Made by a program: the position numbers and the translations under genes. Below are positions 22,931 through 32,930 of a DNA stretch of 64,000 nt, piece after piece. The DNA lies in contig NC_066517.1 in NCBI RefSeq assembly GCF_024679095.1, positions 314,627 through 378,626 of the forward strand, given 5' to 3'. Position 1 is the first letter of the stretch. Every line of letters starts with the position of its first letter. This DNA is from Eriocheir sinensis. Lineage: Eukaryota; Arthropoda; Malacostraca; Decapoda; Varunidae. The notes below the pieces were generated by a model. That model saw only the letters and a list, made by a program, of their open reading frames with translations. It was not told the origin of the DNA and did not search any database.

Positions 22931-23390
22931 TCAGGTATTGTGTTGTGGTTTATGCCTCTCTCTCTCTCTCATCAATGCTTTACTCTTTCCTTATTATCTC
23001 TTTGCTTTCATCTATCGTATGTATTTCTTTTTTACTCTATTTCCATTATTTTCCTCCTTTCTCTCCATGTTATTACTATTCCTCAACTTTGTACTTACCT
23101 TCTTCCTCCTCCTTCACCTCTTCCTCTCTCCTTTCCAAGCTCTCCCTCACGTCAGTTCAGATCTATGGCAGCTTCTAAACTGTTTGTCACCTTTTTCATC
23201 CGTCCATCTGACTCATCCTCTCCTGTCCTCTCCTCGTTGTCTGGTGGAGAATTTGAGACCTTCTGTGTTTTGCATGTGTGTTCCAAGCTCTCCCTCACCA
23301 AGCAATGCCACTTCAGACCAAGACGTAGTTATTCAGACATGTGGCAGCTTCCAAGTTCCTCCTCCTTACAGGTTGTCTTTCCTCAGATAT
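22931..23390. other. Pyrimidine-rich flank, no gene
   Basis: Contains two partly similar segments (around 23130 and 23277, both with CCAAGCTCTCCCTCAC, and GGCAGCTTC further on), suggesting an old partial duplication of about 150 bp. Nothing coding is recognised. Confidence 0.4.
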
Positions 23391-23600
23391 CTCCTGCATG
23401 GTCAGGCAGTGCCAACTCCAGCTGTACGGGCATGTGGCACGCTACCCACCCTGCGCACCGGGCTGTTTCAGAGTGGAAGAGGCTGAGGGAATGCCCACGA
23501 AGCTCACGGATTCCGCGTCTCCATGGACCCTGCCGCAAGGTATTTAAGATGGGAAGGGGCCTGCATGAAGGCCTGCTGGGAGGGACTGCCAGGGGGGGGG
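23391..23600 (+). mobile_element. 3' fragment of an RTE-like LINE
   Basis: Encodes, in two frames, VRQCQLQLYGHVARYP and then a segment with PRSS-like and KVFKMGRG residues. The first block matches the equivalent region of the LINE on the minus strand at 26935-26975 (shared DNA: TGCCAACTCCAGCTGTACGG). This is the conserved tail after the reverse transcriptase of RTE-like elements. Only about 200 bp remain. Confidence 0.65.
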
Positions 23601-24409
23601 TTCCACATTCTCAAACATTTGGGGCTCACACTCCCACTGACAAAAGGCTTTCGTAGAGGTTGTGTTTGTATTGCCATGGGCAGCTTTATGAGCCCAGTGA
23701 TTGTTTGACAAGGCTTCTGCTCCATGAACGTGAAGACCCGACGCATCTCCTTTGTGGCCTTCAGAAATGGTTGCTGTGGGCCAAAAGCGTCTGAGAACAC
23801 TCGGCAAACAACATCACGTTGCCGCAGCGTTGTCAGAACGTTATGAATGGTTCCAGTACGTTGTTTGGGACTCTGTGAAGCGTTGTGGGAACAGATTTTT
23901 GTCCACTCCAAGAAAGGTTGTGGAGCAATGTACCTGTAACCTTTGCAGGACCTTCTTGCTGCCTCATTGCAGTGTGTGTGCTACCTTTTCAGGACATTCC
24001 CATACCTTTTCAGGGCCCTGTTATTGCCTGTTCAGGCTATTGCAAACACCAGATTAGGAAGTGTAACCTTTATTCAATGAATTTTTCTGAACATTTTTTA
24101 TCAAAATATGATCAAATTTTTAAAGCAGAAATGAAAGAAATGCACATGTTGCAACACAAGCTCTGTGTGGCACCACCGTGTGTGGGCGAAGCTCTGGCTG
24201 TTGTGGGTGGCAACAGCTGGGGGACTTTGGTGGGGGTGACCGCCATGCTTGGTAGACACGGAGCAGGAGGAGAGCCAGCTACAGGAGGCTGGAGGCGGGG
24301 CGCGTGGCCTCGTGCTTGGTGCCATCGGTCATCAGGCGATTCCTCACGCTGACTCAGACTGTAAATACATGTACACTTGTGTAGGTCTGTACTGAAACCA
24401 ACGGGGTGT
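23601..24409. other. Mixed sequence with a faint 102-bp-repeat relic
   Basis: Around 23640-23780 the order CTTTCGTAG, ATTGCCATGGGCAG, TTTGACAAGGC, GAACGTGAAGAC and AGAAATGGTTG echoes the 102-bp dispersed repeat and its right flank. The remainder shows no supported gene. Confidence 0.4.
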
Positions 24410-24411
24410 GG

Positions 24412-24439
<28 letters not shown>
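24410..24439. repeat. (GA)n microsatellite
   Basis: A perfect 30-bp run. Confidence 0.95.
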
Positions 24440-24445
<6 letters not shown>

Positions 24446-24699
24446 ATAAGGAATAAGGTAGCCAGGGTAGGAAAAGTGACTTCCTTTCTTATGGTGTTCC
24501 CATTGGCCAAGCCGCACCCACCCAAAGCCAATCCCATGCGTTCTGAGAAGGGGGTTGAGGGAGCCCCCTCTCGCCATCCAAGCCCGAGAAGAGTCAAAAG
24601 ACTATACCTACTGACCCCAACGGCCACTTGAAATTTCATGGGCGGGTATTGGGGATTGGAACCCCTGCATGAGGTTCATCTTCCCAATGCTACACACTT

Positions 24700-24835
24700 G
24701 CTGTAACTATAATCAATCAATCAGTGGGGGCATACGCCGGGGGGCACGTCGCTGCGCCCACCTTATGACGCCAAGCCCAGGTCCCCCCTGGCGAGTCTCC
24801 ATGCAGGCCCCCTTCCCTATCAACTCGACACAATC
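24700..24835. repeat. Short AATC-tailed segment of dispersed-repeat type
   Basis: AATCAATCAATCAGTGGGGG precedes a GC-rich block (CATACGCCGGGGGGCACG). A short AATC tandem next to GC-rich sequence looks like the tail of an old retroelement. No second copy is in this window. Confidence 0.3.
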
Positions 24836-25580
24836 TTCCAAACACCTATCCCCTATTCTTCGACAACACTCAGCTGTCACCTTCTTCAACACTAAATATC
24901 CTCGGTCTATCCTTAACTCAAAATCTTAACTAGAAACTTCATATCTTCTCTCTTACTGAATCGGCTTCCTCGAGGTTGGGCGTTCTGTATCATCTCCACC
25001 AGTTCTTCTCCCCCGCACAGTTGCTATCCATATACAAGGGCATTCTCCGCCCTCGTATGGAGTATGCATCTCACGTGTGGGGGGGCTCCACTCGCACAGC
25101 TTTTCTGGACAGAGTGGAGTCAAAGGCTCTTCGTCTCATCAGCTCTCCTCCTCTTACTGATAGTCTTCTACCTCTTAAATTCCGCTGCCATGTTGCCTCT
25201 CTTTCTATCTTCTATCGATATTTTCATGCTGACTGCTCTTCTGAACTTGCTAACTGCATGTCTCCCCCCCTCCCGCGGCCTCGCCACACACGACTTTCTA
25301 CTCAAGCTCATCCCTACACTGTCCAAACCCCTTATGCAAGAGTTAACCAGCGTCTTCATTCTTTCATCCCTCACGCTGGTAAACTCTGGAACAATCTTCC
25401 TTCATCTGTATTTCCTCCTGCCTACGACTTGAACTCTTTCAAGAGGAGGGTATCAGGACACTTCTCCTCCTGAAGCTGACTTCTCTTTCAGCCACTCCTC
25501 TCCAATCTTTTTAGGGGCAGTTAGTTGCGTGTTTATTTTTTTTTATTTTAAGCCCTTGATCTGTCTCCTTTGCCGGGGAA
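24836..25580 (+). mobile_element. C-terminal fragment of a Jockey/I-like LINE
   Basis: From 24976 an open frame of 165 residues ends at TGA 25471-25473. It reads through the post-RT region: ILRPRMEYASHVWGG, a hydrophobic DRVESKALRLI helix, and KLWNNLPSSVFP with NSFKRRVSGHF at the end. The upstream 130 bp continue the same protein after a frame change and a stop near 24930. It is followed by a T-rich 3' UTR and an A12 run at about 25580. The pattern is typical of APE-type LINEs of the Jockey/I/CR1 supergroup. No RT catalytic motif remains. Confidence 0.75.
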
Positions 25581-25589
25581 AAAAAAAAA

Positions 25590-26660
25590 AACTGAGTACC
25601 TCTTGGAAAGATCTATTGACTTGCTCAAGCTTTTGGATCCTTCTTTTCTTGTATTTTAATTTTTACTTTTTTATTTCATTTGCATTAGCTTGTTTTAAAA
25701 CAACTCTTTTATCACTCATTAATTACTCCATAAATGATCTCACCGTCTCGTATCCCTGGTAGCGTGATCCGGCTTAAGTTGTTATTGGAGACTGGTGTTC
25801 GGGGATAAACAAGGGAAAAAGAAAATATACATTTATTTAAAATTAAATGAAAGTAATTGCCTTACGCAATATTCTATGCTCAGACGATCATAACACTGGC
25901 ATATTCAGCAATGGATACAACATATGACAAACGACATGTCTTTAAACATAATACTACAATTTGTGCTCAGTTGTTGCCAATAATAATAACACTCGTCATT
26001 CCACAAGCAGTGGTTTGTTTCTCTCTGCTTACATCACATTATTTAAGTACTCTCCTCACATCCTAATAAAACATTCCTATAGTATAATCTACTACAATTT
26101 CACGGAAGCACCAAATTATACCACACCCAGTGGTTTCTACCTTTGCTTTACATCGCAAACAAATAATCACAATCCTGTCCCACTCACAATCCTACTTCAC
26201 ATCTCCTACATTATAATAATCTCCAGGACAAAACAATCGGTTTCCCTTAGATTCTCGAATTTCTACTCACGATTAAGATCACAACAGCCATTCTCAGCTG
26301 AGTGAAGTGCAAGGCTCGGTCTGCCCATATCACTGTTGTCTAGGTCACATTTTTCCTTGCTTGAGGCGGAACTACATCTTTGACACGCCTTCATTTTCTA
26401 CATAACCAGTAGCCAATACTTCCTGTCAACAACCATTGGCTCGCTCATTATGTTATATTGTTTACTTCTCCTACTATTTGTTATTTCACCCACAGTGACT
26501 TCTCTTTTCAGTTATTCGCTTATAGCATTTCGTCACACCTCACGTGACATGTTAGAGTCCTCTTGAATGGTTATCCACACTTCCTGACCACGCCTACTGG
26601 GTATCTGTTTTCTGTATGTGGGTCTGGGTATTTTCCATAACCTCTCAGTAGTGTTAGTGC
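25590..26660. other. AT-rich sequence without recognised features
   Basis: About 1.07 kb with no convincing coding potential. The segments CACAAGCAGTGGTTTGTTTC (26003) and CACACCCAGTGGTTTCTACC (26121) are weakly similar. It may be old transposon sequence. Confidence 0.4.
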
Positions 26661-27555
26661 TGATCAGATGTTTACAACTTTGTATATCTGACTAATTACT
26701 TTCCTTCCCTCTCCTGTCATATTTACAATTCCTGTCTCCATATCTCCACTTGGTATTTGCCTCTGATTGGGGTCTCTATTAATTAACTGTGCTGCTATGG
26801 TCGTCTTCTGTTTGTCCATATTCTGGGTCCCAACAAAGCCATGAACTCCGTGGGCGTCCCCTTGGCCTCCTCCACTCAAGATTGTTTCTTACAGAGACAA
26901 CCCGATGAGCAGGATCAGCTTCAGGGTAACGTGCCACGTGCCCGTACAGCTGGAGTTGGCATTGACGGACTATAACTATGCAGGTAAGGTAATATATGTC
27001 AAATCAGTCTCGCGGAGTAGTTGCTGGTTTGACACAAAGTCATTCCAGCGATATCCCATGATTCTGCGTAGACACTTATTACCAAAGGCATCAAGCTGCC
27101 TCTCCAAGTCCCCATTTATTGTCCATGTCTCACAACCATAGAGTAAGACAGGGAGCACAAGGGACTTGAAGATCCGGATCTTTGTCCTTCTGCACAGGTA
27201 CCGACAACGCCATATACTCGTGCTGAGTGAGTCCATAACACCGTGGGCCAGACCAATCCGCCGTTAGACTTCCTGGCGAGACTCACCGTTGTTACAAACT
27301 ACGTTTTCAAGATACGTGAAACTTTCTGAGATCTCTACGTCCTCGCCACACGCATGAACAGACAGTACTGTGTCATCCAGCAAGCCTCCAAACACCTGTA
27401 CCTTGGTCTTGGCCCAGGAGACCTGAAGTCCCATGGGCTTTGCCTCCTCATGCAGTGCCTCGAGAGCCATCACCAAAACCTCCAGCGCCTCCGCCAGGAT
27501 TACTGCATCATCAACAAAAACAAGGTCAGTGACCCTGGTATTGCCAATGTATAAG

Positions 27556-27591
<36 letters not shown>

Positions 27592-28035
27592 CACAGCACT
27601 CTGTCCCATAATACAGGCCAGTCAGCAGACCATTAGTCCTCGCAGGAATCCCACGGAGTCGCAGAAGATACCAGAGTGCCTCGCGATGCACTGAGTCAAA
27701 CGCCTTCTTGAGATGGACATAAGCTGCAAGCATCCCCTGTCCAAACTCACATTGGTGCTCCACCAGTACGCTAGGATACGGTCAGTTGTTGACTTAGCAG
27801 GCGTGAACCCACACTGTTCAGGTCTCTGCAGCTTCAGCAGCTGGCTGCGAATGCACCAGCAACAGGTGGGCAAGCCCCTTGCCTGGCACACTGAGCGGTG
27901 TAATACCACGGTAGTTGTTGCAGTCCACCAACAGTTTGGCCCACAGTAACTCCCTACATATTCATTATTCAAAGGAACAAAAAAACAAGTCAGTGCAACA
28001 TGGTCTGGAGCAAGGGAAGGAGAAATGGCAAGCTG
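26660..28035 (-). mobile_element. RTE-like LINE fragment interrupted by (CA)n
   Basis: Read on the minus strand from about 28035 to 26660. It shows, in several frames, QCGFTPAKSTTDRILA (about 27800), AYVHLKKAFDSVHREALW (about 27690), VTDLVFVDDAVILAEA (about 27540; catalytic FVDD), SWAKTKVQVFGG, KSLVLPVLLYGCETWT (about 27150) and LYGHVARYP (about 26940), then a LEWRRPRGRPRSS tail. This is the RT palm and the post-RT region of an RTE-like LINE. The segment that should hold the SGVRQG-type motif is missing, and a CA microsatellite stands in its place. It is 5' truncated and non-functional. Confidence 0.8.
27559..27589. repeat. (CA)n microsatellite inside a LINE RT domain
   Basis: About 31 bp of CA located between the RT blocks ending TECCEV and beginning YIGNTRVTDL on the minus strand. 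Confidence 0.95.
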
Positions 28036-28264
28036 CATTTATGCTGAGCAAATTTAGCCCCAAAAAGTTACAAATATGGAAGTGTACATGTTTATGGCTG
28101 TTTTAATTGATATTATATGCAGCACACCATGGATTGCTTCCCTCACCCCATACTTTTTTGTGTGTGTTATACCTGTTGTTGTTGTTGACTCTAAGAGAGT
28201 GACTTGCTAGGAATTATAGATGCCAGGGCCGACAGAACCAGGGTGGGAGGTGAAATTATAAGTT
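28036..28264. other. Spacer without features
   Basis: Mixed, T-rich sequence between the LINE and the 68-bp array. Nothing recognised. Confidence 0.5.
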
Positions 28265-29440
28265 TTTTATAACCTTTGCTGGGCGGGATGGAGCACACTA
28301 ACACCAGACAGAGAACCAGGTGGAGAGGTGGAGTTATAACCTTTGCTGGGCGGGATGGAGCACACTAACACCAGACAGAGAACCAGGTGGAGAGGTGGAG
28401 TTATAACCTTTGCCAGGGCAGGATGGAGCACACTAACACCAGACAGAGAACCAGGTGGAGAGGTGGAATTATAACCTTTGCCAGGGCAGGATGGAGCACA
28501 CCAACACCAGACAGAGAACCAGGTGGAGAGGTGGAGTTATAACCTTTGCCAGGGCAGGATGGAGCACACTTAACACCAGACAGAGAACCAGGTGGAGAGG
28601 TGGAGTTATAACCTTTGTCGGGGTAGGATGGAGCACACTAACGCCAGACAGAGAACCAGGTGGACAGATGGAATTATAACCTTTTGGCAGGGCAGGATGG
28701 AGCACACTAACGCCAGACAGAGAACCAGGTGGAGAGATGGAATTAGAACCTTTGCCAGGGCAGGATGGAGCACACTTAACACCAGACAGAGAACCAGGTG
28801 GAGAGATGGAGTTATAACCTTTGTTGGGGCAGGATGGAGCACACTTAACACCAGACAGAGAACCAGGTGGAGAGGTGGAGTTATAACCTTTGTTGGGGCA
28901 GGATGGAGCACACTTAACACCAGACAGAGAACCAGGTGGAGAGGTGGAGTTATAACCTTTGTTGGGGCAGGATGGAGCACACTTAACACCAGACAGAGAA
29001 CCAGGTGGAGAGGTGGAGTTATAACCTTTGTTGGGGCAGGATGGAGCACACTTAACACCAGACAGAGAACCAGGTGGAGAGGTGGAGTTATAACCTTTGC
29101 CAGGGCAGGATGGAGCACACCAACACCAGACAGAGAACCAGGTGGAGAGGTGGAATTATAACCTTTGCCAGGGCAGGATGGAGCACACCAACACCAGACA
29201 GAGAACCAGGTGGAGAGGTGGAATTATAACTTTTGTCGGGGCAGGATGGAGCACACTAACACCAGACAGAGAACCAGGTGGACAGATGGAATTATAACCT
29301 TTGCCAGGGCAGGATGGAGCACACTAACACCAGACAGAGAACCAGGTGGACAGATGGAATTATAACCTTTGCCAGGGCGGGATGGAGCACACTAACACCA
29401 GACAGAGAGCTAGGCGGAGAGTTGGAATCAGAGCATTAGC
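28265..29440. repeat. 68-bp tandem array
   Basis: About 17 units, each with GATGGAGCACACTAACACCA, GACAGAGAACCAGGTGGAGA and GGTGGAGTTATAACCTTTG. Units are 67, 68 or 69 bp long. The 69-bp variant (ACACTTAACACC) keeps one frame open for several units, which produces the 189- and 170-residue repetitive frames here. Those are not genes. The variants cluster: five consecutive units with TTGTTGGGGCAGG form a homogeneous sub-block at 28818-29050. Confidence 0.93.
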
Positions 29441-29524
29441 CTGAACAAGGAGGAATATACTAACATGACAGGAGAGTTAGAGCATCCAAGGAAAGGCCAT
29501 AATCCTGTAGTGGACTGTTGATGG

Positions 29525-30141
29525 TTAACCTGTCCACTGCAACTGTCAGGGATTTGTCCTTCTCTGGTAGCCTGGTAAAATATAGTCCCAGGTTTCCTCT
29601 GCCTCTATGGTGGATAGTGGAGTGTTTCCCATGTGGTATTGGTGTGCTGGATATTCCTTCACTGGTAGCCTGGTAACATATAGTCCCAGGTTTCCTCTGC
29701 CTCTATGGTGGATAGTGGAGTGTTTCCCATGTGGTAATGGTGTGCTGGATATCCCTTCACTGGTAGCCTGGTAACATATAGTCCCAGGTTTCCTCTGCCT
29801 CTATGGTGGATAGTGGAGTGTTTCCCATGTGGTAATGGTGTGCTGGATATCCCTTCACTGGTAGCCTGGTAACATATACTCCCAGGTCTTTCTCTGCCTC
29901 TGTGGTGGATAGTGGAGTGTTTCCCATGTGGTATTGGTGTGCTGGATATCCCTTCACTGGTAGCCTGGTAACATACACTCCCAAGGCTTTCTCTGCCTCT
30001 GTGGTGGATAGTGGAGTGTTTGCCATGTGGTATTGGTGTGCTGAATATCCCCTCCAAAGGTGCAGGACTTAACATTTTTATTCATTTAATTATAGCAGAC
30101 ACTTTGTTCCATTCCTGTAGCTTGGTGAGGTCAAGGGTTAA
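29525..30141 (-). mobile_element. TTAA-bounded element with a LINE RT fragment amplified to a 98-bp array
   Basis: The ends are TTAACCTGTCCACTGC (29525) and GTCAAGGGTTAA (to 30141), the same boundaries as a simpler copy at 38075-38323. Inside, five units of about 98 bp (29560-30055) contain GTGGATAGTGGAGTGTTTCC. On the minus strand each unit encodes YHMGNTPLSTTEAEKDLGV, and the right-hand flank encodes DLTKLQEWNK. These are pieces of the CR1-type RT between the catalytic palm and the thumb, so a captured LINE fragment became a tandem repeat. It is non-coding in effect. Confidence 0.8.
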
Positions 30142-30495
30142 ACATAGTAATGTAATGCCATTTTCTTGCATGGGATGTGTATTAGTACTGTGTGACCCTG
30201 ATGTGAAATTTGTCGTTTGAGAGGAATGAAAGGTTGTCATGTTTGGTTGTTGTTCAGCAGTACAGTGATCAGCAGGATCCTCCAGCAGACCAAGCACTGG
30301 GGTTTGGGAGTGTATTTTTTCTTTTTTCCAATTCTTTGCCGATCGAAGGGCTTCCTCAGTAGTTATTTAGCAAGATTGAATTAGTTTCCATTCTTGTTTC
30401 CAGTATAGTCATGGAAACATAAAGAGGTAAGCTTGTGGTTGTTGCAGCATATTTTTCTTCTTTCTACAAACACTGTTTTCAACTTTCTTCTGCAG

Positions 30496-30640
30496 AGACT
30501 TCCAGCGCTGGGCCCGGCCGCTGCAAGCCTTGTTGGGTCAGCATGTGGGAAGTCACCGAGATGGAGTTTGAGGCGGTCGGCCTCAACCATGAGGGTGCGC
30601 ATGGATCTGTAGCGGCGGCCTGGTGTAATTATGTACATCG
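30496..30640 (+). CDS. Candidate internal exon
   Basis: A strong pyrimidine tract and acceptor (AACTTTCTTCTGCAG) precede 145 bp that end at a consensus donor (CATCG|GTGAGTTTG). One plus frame is open through it (RCKPCWVSMWEVTEMEFEAV and onward), but its phase does not match the open frame of the next candidate exon at 37275. The minus strand is also open and looks protein-like (RSMRTLMVEADRLKLHLGDF) but lacks a good donor. It is either an exon of the gene now split by the gypsy insertion, with a missing partner exon or an indel, or an exon of a different transcript. Confidence 0.4.
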
Positions 30641-31003
30641 GTGAGTTTGTTATAATATAGGTGATGATTTGGTATATGTGTATGATGTAGTGACCCACGA
30701 CCCGATGAAATGTGGAGGATGAGATAGGCGTGTGTGTAATAGAAGTTGGAAGAGAAAGAGAACGTGGTGAGTTAAAGGCCAGACTGAAGAAATGAAGGTG
30801 AAGAAAACGGGAAGATTTAGAGGGTCACTACAGATCCATTGTCATGTTCCGTTGATAACCTCTTGATTGATTCATGTTTGGTTGACGTCTCACTTTGATA
30901 TTGCAGTAAATATTTAGTTGTATCATTTTACATCATTGTGCATGACATGGATATCCACAAAGTGTTCCTTAAGTATAATGATTGAATGTTTTGACAAGAA
31001 TAT

Positions 31004-31407
31004 TGTTATGCCGGACGTGTTACTTGGGTACCGTGTCGCCGTCAGGAGACTCCGTGGGAGGGAGATATGTAAACACTTTGCACAACTTCTGTAGTTTAAT
31101 ATTCTTCCTTAGTAGTACACTTCACTCTGACTCTTCACTTACCACTAGCTTACTATCACTGGGACTGACTCTCTCTCGCCCTCTTCTCCTATATATATCC
31201 AGAACAGTACAGTCTAGAATATTACAGTATATTTCAGATCATACAAGAACATGTAGCAAAAATATATGCGAGTTGGCAACACTTCCTGCCTGGCGCCTGG
31301 CCGCGCCCTGTGGCGCGGACGGCTCGCCTTCCTCCCCGCCCCTTTGCTCGTTTCTCCGGGAGCCTTCTAGAGGCCTATGGTCGCCGGGGGAAGCTTCCAG
31401 CACAACA
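31004..31407 (-). repeat. 3' LTR of the gypsy element
   Basis: Downstream LTR in element orientation, about 99% identical to the 5' LTR by eye. The differences cluster at 31286-31315 (CTTCCTGCC and GCCCTGTGGCGCGG versus CTTCCCGCC and GCCCCGTGGGGCGCGG). Confidence 0.93.
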
Positions 31408-31422
31408 CTATCCCCCCCTCTT
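31408..31422 (-). other. Polypurine tract
   Basis: AAGAGGGGGGATAG on the minus strand, directly before the 3' LTR. This is the plus-strand primer of LTR elements. Confidence 0.8.
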
Positions 31423-31472
31423 AATTGTGATCGTCCCGATCACACACTTAACTATGTACAAACATAAGAGAA

Positions 31473-32870
31473 TTAATCAAAAACATAATAATCGTCGTAT
31501 CGCTGTGGACGCCTGCGTTGTCTCTGTCTTCTGTTCGTTGCCTCCTGCGCGTCTGTCTCTTGGTGCGCCTCGTCGTCGTCCGCTTCTTGGGGTGTCCCTG
31601 GAACATCTGCCGAAGCCGGGAGGTTATCTCCTCGGCTGAAAGGGCCAGGAGGCCTACGTCGTCGTCGACCTCCTCTCGGTCCTGGACGTCCCTTGCGTTT
31701 TCGTCGGCTGGTGGGTGTCTGTAGTTGTTCCAGGTGTAGTTTCCGGACCGTGGTACCTCCATAGGCGGTTGACGTGGACAACTTTCGGCTTGGTCTTTCC
31801 GTTCTCCGGATTCGGTAAGTCACGTCGGAGAGGCGTTCTAGCACAGTGTAAGGGCCTTCCCAGGGGCTCTGTAACTTCGGAGACTGTCCTTTCTTCCTCT
31901 GCGGGTTGTAAAGCCAGACTCGGTCTCCTTCCTTGAAGTCAACGTGGCTTGCCCTCATATTGTAACCGCGCTTCATGGCCTCCCAGGAGAACTTCAAGGC
32001 ACCACGGACTTGATGGTGCACCTCTTCAAGCCGTTCCTCTAGTTGACGGGCAAAACAGGAGGCGTACATATGACGGCTTTCCCCAGGAGGCCTACCTGTC
32101 ATTAGGTCCACAGGCAATCGAAGCTCACGTCCCAAAATCAGCTTTGCCGGTGAATACCCTGTAGTCTCGTGGGCGGCAGACCTGTAGGCCATGAGAAGCG
32201 CAGGCAGCTTCTGATCCCATGAAGACTGATCATTGTTGCACTGCTTGGCCAACTCCTGGCCTAACGTCCAATTAAACCTCTCCACCATTCCATCTGACTG
32301 TGGGTGCGGGGTGGTCCGGGTCTTCTTGATACCCAGAAGCTTGCAGCACTCAGCAAGGACTGTTGACTCAAAATTCCTTCCCTGGTCGGAATGGAGCTCG
32401 TTAGGCACACCAAAGCGACAGAAGAACTCCTCCACCAAAACCTTGGCGATGGTAGTGGCTTCCTGGTCAGGAGGCGTAGGCTTCCGGCCACTTGGTGAAG
32501 TAATCCATTGTGACACAGATGTACCTATTTCCGTTCGTCGTCAGAGGCAATGGTCCTGCTATATCCACTGCCACCCGTTCCATGGGGGCTCCAACCTGGT
32601 ATAGTTGCAGGGGCACGGTGACGCTTCTTGGGGCCCTTCTTTGCACAGCACACCTCACACGCGTGACACCATTCTTCCACGTCCTTCCTCATGCCAACCC
32701 AGTAGAACCTTTGGCGCAGGCGACTCAGTGTCTTCTTTACCCCTAGGTGTCCGCTGGTGATGTTGTCGTGCATTTCTTTCAAGACGCCTTCCAGGGACTT
32801 CACAGGTAACACCGTGGACCAGTAGTGGTCAAGACCATCATGAGAGACCCAGCGTCGCTGCAACACCCCG
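31473..32870 (-). pseudogene. Integrase of the gypsy element
   Basis: The zinc-binding HHCC part is at 32866-32650 (GHLGVKKTLSRLRQRFYW, CHACEVC). After frame changes near 32600 and 32500 comes the catalytic core with NELHSDQGRNFES (second Asp) and PHPQSDGMVERFNWTL (Glu). A GPY/F-type module (SPWEGPYTVLERLSDVTYRI) follows, then an Arg-rich, low-complexity tail to the stop at 31473. The first catalytic Asp lies in the AVDIAGPLP segment. The enzyme inserts cDNA into chromosomal DNA. Confidence 0.9.
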
Positions 32871-32930
32871 TCGTCTATCCGAAGAGTGTCCCACTGAGTC
32901 CAGTAATTTGGTGGTAGGGCTTTCTCGAGA

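Noticed and set aside
24101..24639. Frames across 24.1-24.6 kb, some with LSLSLS runs
   Set aside because: They cross a GA microsatellite and match no family; no exon borders were found.
28455..29365. Repetitive 189- and 170-residue frames
   Set aside because: By-product of 69-bp variants of the 68-bp array; open on both strands with no other support.
30381..30698. Minus-strand coding exon over the candidate exon at 30496
   Set aside because: It is open and protein-like but lacks a credible donor and has a poor acceptor tract. The plus strand has consensus sites at both ends. Left open as an alternative.
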